A stretch of DNA of 64,000 nt from Ciona intestinalis (Eukaryota > Chordata > Ascidiacea > Phlebobranchia > Cionidae), in assembly GCF_000224145.3 (NCBI RefSeq), contig NW_004190417.1, positions 124,001 through 188,000 on the forward strand. Direction: 5' to 3'. The notes under the pieces are model-generated. The model did not search any database and was not told the origin of the DNA. It worked only from the letters and a program-made list of their open reading frames with translations. The translations under genes and the position numbers were made by a program. This document shows positions 36,101 through 40,563 of the stretch, piece after piece; position 1 is the stretch's first letter; each line of letters begins with the position of its first letter.

Positions 36101-36213
36101 CCTCACTGTGAGAAAATAGTTAGATTGTATTTCAGTAGTATGTGACCAATGTACTAGAACTGAAGTAGAACTGATAGAGGAATGGTCAACTTGTAGTTCC
36201 GGTGTTACCAAAC
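1..36213 (-). CDS. Giant multi-FN3 gene (possible R3-type receptor phosphatase ectodomain), 3' end off the left edge
   Basis: At least 70 coding exons on the minus strand encode 35 complete FN3 modules and part of a 36th, read from 36.2 kb down to base 1. Core modules use a first-half exon (VPxxPxNV...TSxxxxWxxVxG) and a second-half exon (GAxxYxV...LxPGTxYxFxVxSVG...QT). Core introns are all phase 1, with GT donors and AG acceptors that I traced individually, so any core exon could be skipped without a frameshift. N-x-S/T sequons are frequent, which fits an extracellular protein. R3 receptor tyrosine phosphatases (PTPRB, J, O, Q, H) have FN3-only ectodomains of this style, but no membrane span or phosphatase motif is visible, so that family call is inference. 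A secreted adhesion or matrix protein is the alternative. The 5' end is unresolved near an assembly gap. The FN3 content is certain; the single-gene reading rests on continuous phase and module order. Confidence 0.85.
357..1346 (-). CDS. FN3 module 35, altered exon structure
   Basis: Exon 1187-1346 runs from DVPTPVLPISSLPL past the Trp (LLHWNEIEHAVSYIVVL) into the second half and ends in phase 2. Exon 357-487 completes the module (GARNTSVMIQGVN; DTYFNITIKAVNVLG). The canonical phase-1 mid-module intron is absent. Confidence 0.83.
765..935 (-). repeat. SINE-like fragment
   Basis: An intronic stretch matches, on the minus strand, the body shared by other SINE copies here (a GGGTTGTCC-like motif, CCAGTGGTCAC-like and AAGACACTTA-like motifs). 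It is diverged and only part of the body is clear, at about 873-930. Confidence 0.4.
1380..1480. repeat. Solo end of the AGGGGCATACC MITE family
   Basis: TTAAAGGGGCATAGCTACGA followed by a GATAGATATGCTCAAATGT-like stretch matches one end of the MITE at 13348-13840. No second end is nearby. Confidence 0.5.
1556..1920 (-). CDS. FN3 module 34
   Basis: First-half exon 1843-1920 (LPIPRNVNA; Trp in LTWNPVQ) and second-half exon 1556-1762 (ANHYKVYVSRYGENL; DLTPRLRYLFQVAAVS). The intron is only 80 bp. This is the last module with the core exon pattern. Confidence 0.86.
2165..2305 (-). repeat. SINE-like fragment
   Basis: The body motif CAACCCACAAGTGATGACTG, then GGTTGGAGCAAT, matches the SINE family on the minus strand. 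The tRNA-like head is not clear. Confidence 0.45.
2389..2699 (-). CDS. FN3 module 33
   Basis: First-half exon 2622-2699 (PLPPTNVEVL; Trp in ISWNAVNG) and second-half exon 2389-2568 (GATHYKV; ELNYGTMHEIFLISLS). The F-strand Tyr is a His. Confidence 0.86.
2810..3573 (-). CDS. FN3 module 32
   Basis: First-half exon 3496-3573 (PLVPSGVKT; Trp in LIWNQVSG) and second-half exon 2810-2992 (GASSYSV; GLAPATLYICHVRATN). The F-strand end reads RATN, closer to the generic FN3 pattern. Confidence 0.86.
3670..3997 (-). CDS. FN3 module 31
   Basis: First-half exon 3920-3997 (VLEAPSWLVG; Trp in LVWQQVYG; donor GTTGGT) and second-half exon 3670-3858 (GASAYKV; NLQPATYYSFRIKSIG). The 1.6 kb intron towards module 30 holds the hAT-like element at 4635-5391. 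Confidence 0.85.
4635..5391. mobile_element. Non-autonomous hAT-like element
   Basis: The ends are CAGTGGTTCCCAAC on the left and GTTGGGAACCACGG on the right, a hAT-type terminal inverted repeat. The element is flanked by a perfect 8-bp duplication, CGCTACAG (4627-4634 and 5392-5399). It has no intact transposase. Internally it shares the GGTAATCCTTTAGCTGGTGG block with the element at 19260-20126. Near 5035-5075 it contains CCTAACTC-type runs, and base 5124 is ambiguous. Confidence 0.85.
5603..5955 (-). CDS. FN3 module 30
   Basis: First-half exon 5878-5955 (DLQTPQNLNV; Trp in LKWDIVY) and second-half exon 5603-5794 (ATSYIIKYY; TIHPGREYIVTVMAVS). The half-boundary residue is Gln rather than Gly. 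Confidence 0.86.
6678..7104 (-). CDS. FN3 module 29
   Basis: First-half exon 7030-7104 is 75 bp (VPVSPRIIHI; Trp in LTWEHTKG). Second-half exon 6678-6863 (GSIYYAT; NLLPGRLYNITVLSVG). Confidence 0.86.
7179..7524 (-). CDS. FN3 module 28
   Basis: First-half exon 7447-7524 (SGVPRNVEVL; Trp in VRWNPVEG) and second-half exon 7179-7364 (GAESYVV; SLLPGNKYRFTVKSLF). Confidence 0.87.
7580..8094 (-). CDS. FN3 module 27
   Basis: First-half exon 8017-8094 (TEPPGVVEIY; Trp in LIWQAVRG) and second-half exon 7580-7768 (GAFAYSV; SLLPSTWYIFTVYSIG). Confidence 0.87.
8427..9362 (-). CDS. FN3 module 26
   Basis: First-half exon 9285-9362 (LDIPNGLLVI; Trp in LSWNSVEG) and second-half exon 8427-8612 (GALSYII; GLESGSSYWFRVAALS). 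I recognise nothing in the 670 bp intron between them. Confidence 0.86.
9432..9927 (-). CDS. FN3 module 25
   Basis: First-half exon 9850-9927 (VPNPPQQPDV; Trp in IHWQNIQG) and second-half exon 9432-9617 (GATAYML; DLSPGTIYGLTLFSIG). Confidence 0.87.
10004..10311 (-). CDS. FN3 module 24
   Basis: First-half exon 10234-10311 (VPSKVSNISS; Trp in LSWKNITG) and second-half exon 10004-10171, short at 168 bp (GSSRYDI; SLNPGSVYDVTIVAIG). Confidence 0.86.
10535..10622 (+). repeat. SINE-like fragment
   Basis: CTTGGGAAAAACATAACGAC followed by a TTGTCCAAATTATCAGCCA-like stretch matches the plus-strand SINE body. The head is not evident. Confidence 0.4.
10866..11276 (-). CDS. FN3 module 23
   Basis: First-half exon 11199-11276 (VPSSASNISF; Trp in MTWDQPKG) and second-half exon 10866-11054 (GAVGYII; SLIPGTWYQFIIFSVG). 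The 1.8 kb intron upstream, towards module 22, is mostly the element at 11498-13050. Confidence 0.87.
12095..12250. repeat. ACCGATACCGAT repeat, copy 1
   Basis: A block (GACCGACCAATATCAATTTT, then CCGATACCGATGTTT, CACTATAGCGAAACAT and AATTAATACCTGTATT) recurs at 52470-52605. A shorter related piece lies near 47380-47450. Confidence 0.6.
12301..12422. repeat. Minisatellite with about 24-bp units
   Basis: Four or five imperfect units of the type CACGTGAACGCTAAACTACA. The same array in reverse complement is at 47468-47615 in the FBXL15 intron, again next to the GATACC-type repeat, so the two travel together. Confidence 0.55.
13095..14041 (-). CDS. FN3 module 22
   Basis: First-half exon 13964-14041 (VPHAPSHVEV; Trp in MSWNSVQG) and second-half exon 13095-13277 (GAANYTI; DLASGTSYDIMLRSVG). 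The intron between them is mostly the TTAA-flanked MITE at 13348-13840. Confidence 0.87.
13348..13840. mobile_element. TTAA-flanked MITE (piggyBac/Kolobok type)
   Basis: The ends AGGGGCATACCAGCGA and its complement (TCGTTGGTATGCCCCT) are flanked on both sides by TTAA (13344-13347 and 13841-13844). About 50 bp of each terminus match in inverted orientation (GATAGATATGCT). The interior is similar to the inverted repeat at 54955-55450. Confidence 0.75.
14109..14442 (-). CDS. FN3 module 21
   Basis: First-half exon 14365-14442 (VPDAVTEIYL; Trp in VQWKPASG, donor GTTTGT) and second-half exon 14109-14297 (GAHSYML; QLSAGTWYEFNVISVG). Confidence 0.87.
14496..14825 (-). CDS. FN3 module 20
   Basis: First-half exon 14748-14825 (PLPPQNLLAL; Trp in LMWTSVVG) and second-half exon 14496-14684 (GAHSFQV; SDPGTEYIFNVAAIG). 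Confidence 0.87.
14898..15392 (-). CDS. FN3 module 19
   Basis: First-half exon 15315-15392 (PLPPTHLYI; Trp in LVWTPVRG) and second-half exon 14898-15086 (GASSYDI; GLQSGTHYDVTVFSIG). The donor after the second exon is GTCACT, weaker than its neighbours. Confidence 0.87.
15452..15975 (-). CDS. FN3 module 18
   Basis: First-half exon 15898-15975 (VPLAPRNIRI; Trp in VGWDDTHG) and second-half exon 15452-15643 (GRSHFIL; GLMSGSRYTFYVRSVG). GR replaces GA at the half-boundary. Confidence 0.86.
16196..16556 (-). CDS. FN3 module 17
   Basis: First-half exon 16479-16556 (VPNNVQQVRV; Trp in LAWIESKG) and second-half exon 16196-16384 (GALHYNV; QLSPGVVYVFVVFSVG). The 1 kb intron after module 16 holds one solo MITE end at 17341. 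Confidence 0.88.
17341..17470. repeat. Solo end of the TATAGTAGGG family
   Basis: TATAGTAGGGTGGGGAATGA, then TGGGACACCTTTAGCACATA, matches one terminus of the family. I see no complementary end before the next exon. Confidence 0.6.
17548..17895 (-). CDS. FN3 module 16
   Basis: First-half exon 17818-17895 (VPLPPSNITL followed by six Thr; Trp in FRWPRSEG) and second-half exon 17548-17757 (GAGMYYL; SLSPGTTYYITIASVA). The Thr run comes from an ACA/ACG microsatellite within the coding sequence. Confidence 0.87.
17985..18235 (+). repeat. tRNA-derived SINE
   Basis: The head has an A-box-like TGGCCCAGTGGATTAGGTGC and a B-box-like ATCGGGTTTAATGATC. It is followed by the family body with GCGCAAGACACTTAACTTAC and CCTAACCACCAATGCATTGT. 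This is the clearest head-plus-body copy in the window. It lies in the intron between FN3 modules 15 and 16. Confidence 0.65.
18461..18788 (-). CDS. FN3 module 15
   Basis: First-half exon 18711-18788 (VPDSPSEIIA; Trp in IRWNSMRG) and second-half exon 18461-18646 (GAYYYNV; GLLPGIYYDIEVTSIG). Confidence 0.88.
18858..20560 (-). CDS. FN3 module 14, first half fused to module 13 exon
   Basis: The first half is bases 20485-20560 of the exon 20485-20742 (TLPTPPSGV; Trp in LSWNEVTG). No intron separates it from module 13, the only such fusion in the core. Second-half exon 18858-19040 (GAIGYNI; HLDSGTTYTFLLKTTG). The 1.4 kb intron contains the nested hAT-like element at 19260-20126. Confidence 0.86.
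19260..20126. mobile_element. hAT-like element carrying a nested insertion
   Basis: The ends CAGGGGTTCCCAAAC and GTTTGGGAACCCGTG are flanked by a perfect 8-bp duplication, ATCTAAGC (19252-19259 and 20127-20134). No transposase is recognisable. It contains a second inverted-repeat unit with its own flanking duplication. Confidence 0.88.
19355..19869. mobile_element. Nested inverted-repeat element inside the hAT-like element
   Basis: Long termini GGGTAATCCTTTAGCTGGTG and its complement extend inward past CATTTTGAAACCAAAATTT and CGACACGAACACC. The unit is flanked by a 7-bp direct repeat, GCGACTT (19348-19354 and 19870-19876). Confidence 0.75.
20561..21290 (-). CDS. FN3 module 13
   Basis: First-half exon 21213-21290 (PNIPTQPEV; Trp in LNWTWVRG). 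The second half is bases 20561-20742 of a fused exon, starting GATSYII, with NLTSGVLHNIVMTSVG, where His replaces the F-strand Tyr. A MITE copy occupies part of the intron. Confidence 0.86.
20760..20965. mobile_element. Short TATAGTAGGG-family MITE
   Basis: The left end has GAGAAGATGGGACACCT. The right end has AGGTGTCCCATCTTCCCCAC followed by CCTATTATATA. Internal flanks also pair. Length is about 205 bp. Confidence 0.75.
21348..22115 (-). CDS. FN3 module 12
   Basis: First-half exon 22038-22115 (PSSPLSLRSV; Trp in LQWNAVHG) and second-half exon 21348-21542 (GAISYML; GLHAGVECNFTVVAVG). The conserved F-strand Tyr is a Cys here (GVECNF). A plus-strand SINE lies between the two exons. Confidence 0.87.
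21647..21785 (+). repeat. tRNA-derived SINE
   Basis: A head GGGCACTGTAGCAAAATGGC with TAGCGCAC, and a B-box-like AGGTTCAAGAATCC, is followed by the body motifs CTCCAACCCAGTGCTCAATT and GGGTTGTCTAAAATCTCAGC. Confidence 0.65.
22353..22689 (-). CDS. FN3 module 11
   Basis: First-half exon 22612-22689 (VPDSPVNVSV; Trp in ISWNIVKG) and second-half exon 22353-22541 (GARSYII; QLMPGSEYQFKIFSIG). Confidence 0.88.
23099..23926 (-). CDS. FN3 module 10
   Basis: First-half exon 23849-23926 (VPVAPDNLIV; Trp in VSWNSSIG) and second-half exon 23099-23287 (GASYYDV; NLQPGSLYKIEVRSVG). A minus-strand SINE sits in the intron between them. Confidence 0.87.
23570..23790 (-). repeat. tRNA-derived SINE
   Basis: Read on the minus strand, the head GTGCCGTGGCAAAATTGTTA is followed by GGGCAAGACACTTAACGACA and GGTTACTAATGGGTTGTCC. 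It lies in the intron of FN3 module 10. Confidence 0.65.
24353..24697 (-). CDS. FN3 module 9
   Basis: First-half exon 24620-24697 (VPARPSLPYL; Trp in VEWGSVKG) and second-half exon 24353-24538 (GAVSYVL; GLSSGTWYNVTVVSVG). Confidence 0.88.
24777..25153 (-). CDS. FN3 module 8
   Basis: First-half exon 25076-25153 (VPNPPNNLQI; Trp in ITWKEMQG) and second-half exon 24777-24962 (GAATYVV; GLTAGTRYLIWIRSIG). Confidence 0.87.
25395..26434 (-). CDS. FN3 module 7
   Basis: First-half exon 26357-26434 (VPSHPANLRS; Trp in LIWEPSKG) and second-half exon 25395-25574 (GAMKYRV; NLTLGTWYNISVRSED). The SVG-like end of the F strand is replaced by SED. Confidence 0.86.
26664..27310 (-). CDS. FN3 module 6
   Basis: First-half exon 27233-27310 (PFAPEVGW; Trp in YRWPDVLG) and second-half exon 26664-26858 (GAVSYNL; GLSSGTKYFFRLQSAG). 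Confidence 0.86.
27450..27600 (-). repeat. SINE-like fragment and short direct repeat
   Basis: A diverged SINE body (AATAAATGACTATTGGGTTG) is followed by a duplicated TTAATATTGTGCAT, CTTTACCTCAATGCTAGCAA block just downstream, at about 27585-27670. Confidence 0.35.
27791..30803 (-). CDS. FN3 module 5, core Trp missing
   Basis: First-half exon 30726-30803 reads VPVRPNKPSL and ends VKLQQVEG, with no Trp where every other first-half exon has one. Splice sites and frame are intact. Second-half exon 27791-27982 begins GAQTYLL and contains NLESGTIYKLSAYSVN. The 2.7 kb intron between them is almost filled by the composite transposon at 28199-30659. Confidence 0.82.
28420..29640 (+). pseudogene. Decayed transposon-associated ORF
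   Basis: Coding-like segments occur in different plus-strand frames with stops and frameshifts between them. Examples are SCVKDQSTAVVLS near 28470, NIVNGVVAEDDVN and ESVGRNIMNKMIG near 29040-29120, LISRRYLEIW and PFPPALFEARK near 29270-29345, and AIVVFDGY near 29560. From memory these resemble a widespread uncharacterised protein family found as repeated copies in invertebrate genomes. I cannot name a function. Base composition is more GC-rich than the flanking intron, which fits an inserted sequence. Confidence 0.6.
29658..30380. mobile_element. TATAGTAGGG-family element nested in the composite transposon
   Basis: Starts TATAGTAGGATTGGGGAAGA and ends with GTGTCCCATCTCCCCCCTCT, ACTATA. The interior matches the element at 11498-13050 (GTTTACATGGTAAAGAAACT, for example). 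Confidence 0.75.
30975..31260 (-). repeat. SINE copy
   Basis: The body motifs on the plus strand, ACAATTTGCACAACCTATTA and GTGACCACTGGGTTGGAGCA, show the minus-strand orientation. The head end near 31230-31260 is diverged. Confidence 0.55.
31325..32852 (-). CDS. FN3 module 4
   Basis: First-half exon 32775-32852 (VPHAPTRLAV; Trp in LQWQVAEG) has a weak donor, GTCTTC. Second-half exon 31325-31525 begins GAKSYHI and carries DLSPGCMYQIKIITVG. I recognise nothing in the 1.25 kb intron between them apart from a tRNA-like SINE fragment near 31640-31700. Confidence 0.83.
31640..31700 (-). repeat. tRNA-like SINE head fragment
   Basis: The minus strand reads CATAGCACAATGGTTAGAAG (A-box-like) and GTGTTTCGAACC (B-box-like), about 40 bases apart. 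No full tRNA fold is evident. Confidence 0.35.
33044..33393 (-). CDS. FN3 module 3
   Basis: First-half exon 33316-33393 (PPNPENIT; Trp in IQWQPQT) and second-half exon 33044-33235 (AALRYMV; GLLPGSKYRFIVYSIG). The usual GA at the half-boundary is replaced by AA. Confidence 0.88.
33670..35570 (-). CDS. FN3 module 2
   Basis: First-half exon 35496-35570 is 75 bp, one codon shorter than usual (VPLPPVLS; Trp in LEWTPVVG). Second-half exon 33670-33852 starts GAQYYIA and contains NLVPSSQYWFWCQSVG. The intron between them holds the transposon at 34048-35269. Confidence 0.85.
34048..35269. mobile_element. DNA element with CAGGGATGAGAAT ends and a GC-rich core
   Basis: A perfect 13-bp inverted terminus, CAGGGATGAGAAT, is flanked by TGATTC on both sides (34042-34047 and 35270-35275). 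Inside, at 34096-34180, is a GC-rich tandem array of GGGGCGAAGCCCTGGTGG-type units. A stretch near 34770-34860 (GTGTGAATTGCTATTATGAC) is shared with the elements at 49.7-51.3 kb. Confidence 0.75.
35578..35635. repeat. AT dinucleotide-rich microsatellite
   Basis: A run of TATA, TATG and TAAA units directly after the first-half exon of FN3 module 2. Confidence 0.7.
35829..36213 (-). CDS. FN3 module 1 (most N-terminal seen)
   Basis: Exon 36083-36213 covers LVTPELQV to NASGE, including the core Trp in VLVHWSH. Exon 35829-35967 continues VAKAYGVV to DLQPGIGYSVSLYSFSVG. The intron between them is phase 0 and falls inside the second half, unlike all core modules. The second exon ends at a GC donor (ACA G|GCATGT). 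Confidence 0.8.
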
Positions 36214-36578
36214 CTTTAAAAAAAAACATATACTTTTCATTTTATCCCTCTGGTTACAGTATTTGAAATGAAGAATAAACAAGCCCTGCCATGCAAAATT
36301 CAAGACTTTCCTTAACAAACCTTGCAAAATTCGGAGGAAATAAAATATGCACCTAGGTCTTTGTAATCAATACTGCCAAATCGAACCTTGAGTAAAAATC
36401 AGTATGAATCCCTTACCTATGGTTTGAGGCAGGCTTTTGTCAAAATAAAAAAACTGATATTGTTATAAATATTGTAGCATACATCCAGATCCAAATCTCT
36501 AAATAATAAAAACTTGTAATAAAAGAAAATTTATAATAACTTATATTAAAACTAATATTTCGCAACAAACTTGTTATT
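36214..36578. other. Upstream of the FN3 gene, unresolved
   Basis: Apart from the candidate start exon I see no FN3 half-exon or other coding signal here. The sequence then enters a gap. Confidence 0.5.
36417..36484 (-). CDS. Candidate first coding exon with signal-peptide-like start
   Basis: An ATG at 36484 opens MYATIFITISVF, a hydrophobic run like a signal peptide, and a good GTAAGG donor follows at 36411-36416. The exon is 68 nt and would end in phase 2, whereas the next exon (36083-36213) needs phase 1. In the ATG frame a TGA occurs after a run of seven T. One fewer T would open the frame into the FN3 exon. The assembly gap starts 94 bases away, so a sequence error is possible. A true non-coding stretch is equally possible. 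Confidence 0.25.
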
Positions 36579-36780
36579 NNNNNNNNNNNNNNNNNNNNNN
36601 NNNNNNNNNNNNNNNNNNNNNNNNNNNNNNNNNNNNNNNNNNNNNNNNNNNNNNNNNNNNNNNNNNNNNNNNNNNNNNNNNNNNNNNNNNNNNNNNNNNN
36701 NNNNNNNNNNNNNNNNNNNNNNNNNNNNNNNNNNNNNNNNNNNNNNNNNNNNNNNNNNNNNNNNNNNNNNNNNNNNNNNN
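36579..36780. other. Assembly gap (202 N)
   Basis: A run of N. It abuts a transposon terminus on its right side, so the gap may reflect repeat-induced assembly failure. Confidence 0.99.
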
Positions 36781-38623
36781 AAAGAGTCTGGACCACGCTC
36801 ATACAAGTTGATTTTAAATAAAAAATTACACCTAATAAATACTGTCTGTGGTATTTTTTTGTGAAAAAAAAAAATTTAGTTTGGCTAAAAATACGTTTTA
36901 AAAAGTGCCAAAAAATTCGCCTATTGTTGCGTCACTCGCGGGCACTATGACATAAATAAGTCACGATCTGTTCTAATCGATCAGCTGATTTATTTAGGCT
37001 TTGCTAGCGAAAAATGAAATAATGTTTGCAGCAAAACAGAGTGTACCGTCGACATAGCGTTTTCTTTAACTTTTAAATTAAGAAATAGGTATTGCCGTGG
37101 CCTGATTTTAGTTTAAAATTAATGTTTTTTAAAATTGTAGTGTATTACAGTATTACACTATTTATTTTTGTCAGTTAACAATAATGTAAAAGTGTGCGAT
37201 GTATAGTCATGTAGACGCATTTTATCTGATGAAGTGGTATAAGTGAAGATCCTAGTCCACTAGCAATAGGTATTGAGCCTTTCCAGCTTGAACCTGTACT
37301 TCCAGCAAGTGTTGGGGAAGTAGACAGGCCAAGTTTATCTACCATGGAAAACAAGTGACGCTGAGCAAATCAACAACACAATTTGGTGGGTTGACTAAGA
37401 ATAGCATTTATTAAAAAATGTGACATTTAATAAGCCTGTTGGTTAAAGTGTTGCACTGCCTTTTTTCTTGAATTTGCTGAAAAACCAATAAGATTATTTA
37501 TGCTGGCCTTCATACCAAAAAGATGGTCAATCACATGTTTATGGTGTTTATTTGTTTAAACAGTATCGCTAGATTCGCTACACGGCTGATCAGAACTTTG
37601 TTAGATAGGTACGGAAATGATTGGAAAAGAAAAACAGAAAGGTTCCATCGGTACTGATCAAAAGTATAAGCGAATAACATTATAGTGACAGTTCAACAAC
37701 ATTTGCAAGAATATTTCATCATTTAGTTTTGAATGGTTTTGTCCTGTTTCATAAAGCATGTGATTCATGCAAGAGTTATGTTGTTTTAAACTAAGTACGT
37801 TCAACATTACTAGAAATACACACTTAAGTATTGGATTATTTTCATTGTTTTGAATAAAGAATGCTTGAACCATATGGTAAATCTGCTTCTTCTAAGTTCT
37901 TTTGTGGTCTTCATATCCTAATCGGAACATATCATAGTAAAACCATCTAAAGTAAAATGTGCACCACAGATAGAGATGACCAGCATATCAATGTAATTGT
38001 GCGTGCTTTTTTTTCTATGCCGTACTCTTTCTTTTGATAATGAAAACACACACATTGACACACACACATATATATATTTTTATCGCTTTACAGTCATTCT
38101 TGTCTTGCTATTTTAAACACAGCACCAACCAGGCATGATTACTTGGCCTATGGTAAACTCCTATATGGTAACTTTAAATACAGATATAAATATAGTCCGT
38201 AGGGGAAAAAACGAACAAAATTTAAAATCTGAACACCGGAAAGTCACGAAAACTAAATCTCTTGGTAGGCTATTTTGTGTGGTTAAACACTGATCGCTAA
38301 AAAATAACTTCCACTAAGTTGTAAAAGCTGCTTTAAGTATTGTTAATACCTTAAAAACGTTAAAAACTTGCTTATCTATCAAAACTGTAACATAAACCGC
38401 TGATAGGCCGGGTTTTCCCCATAAACGAAATAATTGTATTGTGACGTCACAGTGCCCGCGAGTGACATTTTTCAATAATTTTTAAATTTTATTTTTTAAA
38501 CGTTCATAACTTTTAAATTAAAGCGAATTTTCACGAACTAGCTGTTAGTTTAGCATCAGTAAAATAACTTTATTCTTACGCAAAAAACGGCGCAACCATG
38601 AGAACCGTTGGCCAGACTCTTTA
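36781..38623. mobile_element. DNA transposon relic beside the gap
   Basis: The left end AAAGAGTCTGGACCACGCTC pairs with the right end (CCGTTGGCCAGACTCTTT). Subterminal blocks also pair: GTCACTCGCGGGCACTATGA on the left against TGTGACGTCACAGTGCCCGC on the right. No coding sequence is recognised inside. The true left end may lie in the gap. Confidence 0.65.
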
Positions 38624-39670
38624 ACTAATTAGAGTTTAAATCATCATTTTAGTATTTTTCTAAAAAAAGTTACAGAAAAAGGAACGTGATCGGGAAAAGC
38701 TGCCATAAAACATACCTTTTTTTTCTGTACTTATTTCTAAATTAACATTCTTGTGTATTGCAGTAATGCTAATGCCCTTCTTTTAAAATTGACAAGTGTG
38801 TATAGCTGAAACTGTTCACTTAGACTTTTGGTCGAATTTCTTTTTTATTTGTGTTGGTTTTGTTTTTCTCCAAATATTCTCCAAATAAACGTAAACCTGT
38901 TTTTAACTGTAATGGTGTTTTAAATTGTTGTTTTGTTGCTATCATATCCTGCCTTATTGTTTTTAAACTTATCAATCTTTAATAACGTAATTGTAGAGAC
39001 AAAAATGTTATTACTTTGTTCCATGGCCTACTCAATACACGGCCTAGGAATACACCGAAACTGCTCAGAAAATAAGAGGCCTATTGACGCGAATAATGCC
39101 CATTATAATACATTGTTACGTCACGGTTTTATGAATGGATTTTGCTGTCTGGCTGTAATTTTTGCTTCAAATAACAGTTTATTTACCATTCCCAGTTAAA
39201 TTACCTTATTTTTCAGGTTATTTTATCAACATCTTATATTTTTTATAAATGTTTAAGCATGACTTAACAGATAGGAGTTACTTTTAACCACGTGCGGCAT
39301 ACAAGTAAGTTTTACCGACAGTTTAGTTCGGTTGAGTCGCTGAGTGAAAATAGTATTTGGCTTAAAACAAGTTTTTTAAGACAGCCTATATATATCTAGC
39401 AAAAGAACACCGCAGTAAAAACAAGTAAGTTAATTGCTATGTCTGTTGTGGACTTTTAAAACCGGTCCTTAAAAACAATATAGGATATTGGATAAACACA
39501 AGCATCCGCCTTTTGTCTAAAGGTGCTTATGCCTTGATCTGTCCTGCTGCTCATAACCCATTTTCTACTCGAGGTTTTTTTGTTAAAGCAGGACAGAGGC
39601 TCTTCCTCGAGGTCCAAAAATGGGTCATACAGCACATCATAAATTAAGACTGTATAATACAAACAAACTC
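38624..39670. other. Intergenic, nothing recognised
   Basis: I see no gene, RNA or clear repeat in this stretch. The longest open frame (38933-39199) has no protein-like features. Confidence 0.5.
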
Positions 39671-39720
39671 NNNNNNNNNNNNNNNNNNNNNNNNNNNNNN
39701 NNNNNNNNNNNNNNNNNNNN
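39671..39720. other. Assembly gap (50 N)
   Basis: A run of N, probably a gap of arbitrary size. Confidence 0.99.
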
Positions 39721-39942
39721 GGACTTGCGAATTACGTGTCCATTTTCATCATCATGTTTTATTTCCTATGCACATTTGTTTCAGCGATGACGTGCGAAGC
39801 AAGAATGTAACTTCTATCACCGAAAATTGCCATCTTTATGCCTTGAAGACAGACAATATCTTCCAATTTTTTCACAAGTTCTGTTTCACACACGCATTTT
39901 GGTGGCTTTTGCATAGGGAAAGCTCCCGTTTCAAGAAATACT

Positions 39943-40098
39943 CACCGGGCCCCCCACCGGGCGTGTTTTAGTATGACTCGTAACACCGGGTCCTCACCGG
40001 GTCCCGCCGGGCCCCACCGGGCCCCGCACCGGGCGTGTTTTAGTATATTTTTTTCCACCGGGCCTCACCGGGCCCCGCCGGGCGTGTTTTAGTAGGAC
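39943..40098. repeat. GC-rich minisatellite
   Basis: Imperfect units of CACCGGGCCCCGCCGGGC alternate with GTGTTTTAGTA. It stands out strongly against the AT-rich surroundings. Adjacent sequence lacks a gene. Confidence 0.85.
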
Positions 40099-40271
40099 CC
40101 CACTGCCAAACGATACGATAACGATAGGGAAATCCCCAAACCTTAACCGACTGCTCCCTGATGCGTTGAACCGACGTTTATGATTGTTAACGATGGACAT
40201 ACACATTGCTTCCGACGGCCAGTTCGCAGTTACGTATTGTGTATTCAAGACCAATGACATCTGATTTATTG

Positions 40272-40563
40272 GTTTATTGTTTTGAACTGATTATTTTGTA
40301 TATATTCAGCTTAATATGTCAAACCAGACACTGCTACTTGCAAATAATCATAACATAACATTTAGTTTTACTTTTTATTTTTGTGTCAAAACACAAGTAC
40401 TGAAACTAAAAACTGTTTATTATTGTTTTGAACTGATTATTTTGTATATATTCAGCTTAATATGTCAAACCAGACACTGCTACTTGCAAATAATCATAAC
40501 ATAACATATAGTTTTACTTTTTATTTTTGTGTCAAAACACAAGTACTGAAACTAAAAACTGTT
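40272..40563. repeat. Near-identical tandem duplication, 146-bp unit
   Basis: Two copies (about 40272-40417 and 40418-40563) share TTGAACTGATTATTTTGTAT, CAAACCAGACACTGCTACTT and CAAGTACTGAAACTAAAAAC, with only one or two differences, so the duplication is recent. Confidence 0.85.

Noticed and set aside
1..36213. A tyrosine phosphatase catalytic domain for the FN3 gene
   Set aside because: I looked for an HCSAGxGR-like motif and a membrane span on the minus strand and found none. If present, it must lie left of base 1.
36440..36864. Three open frames across the N run
   Set aside because: They consist mostly of undetermined residues from the assembly gap.
39994..40260. 88-codon frame over the GC-rich minisatellite
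   Set aside because: The RPGG/PVGPGG repeats are produced by the tandem DNA array, and no flanking coding signal is present.
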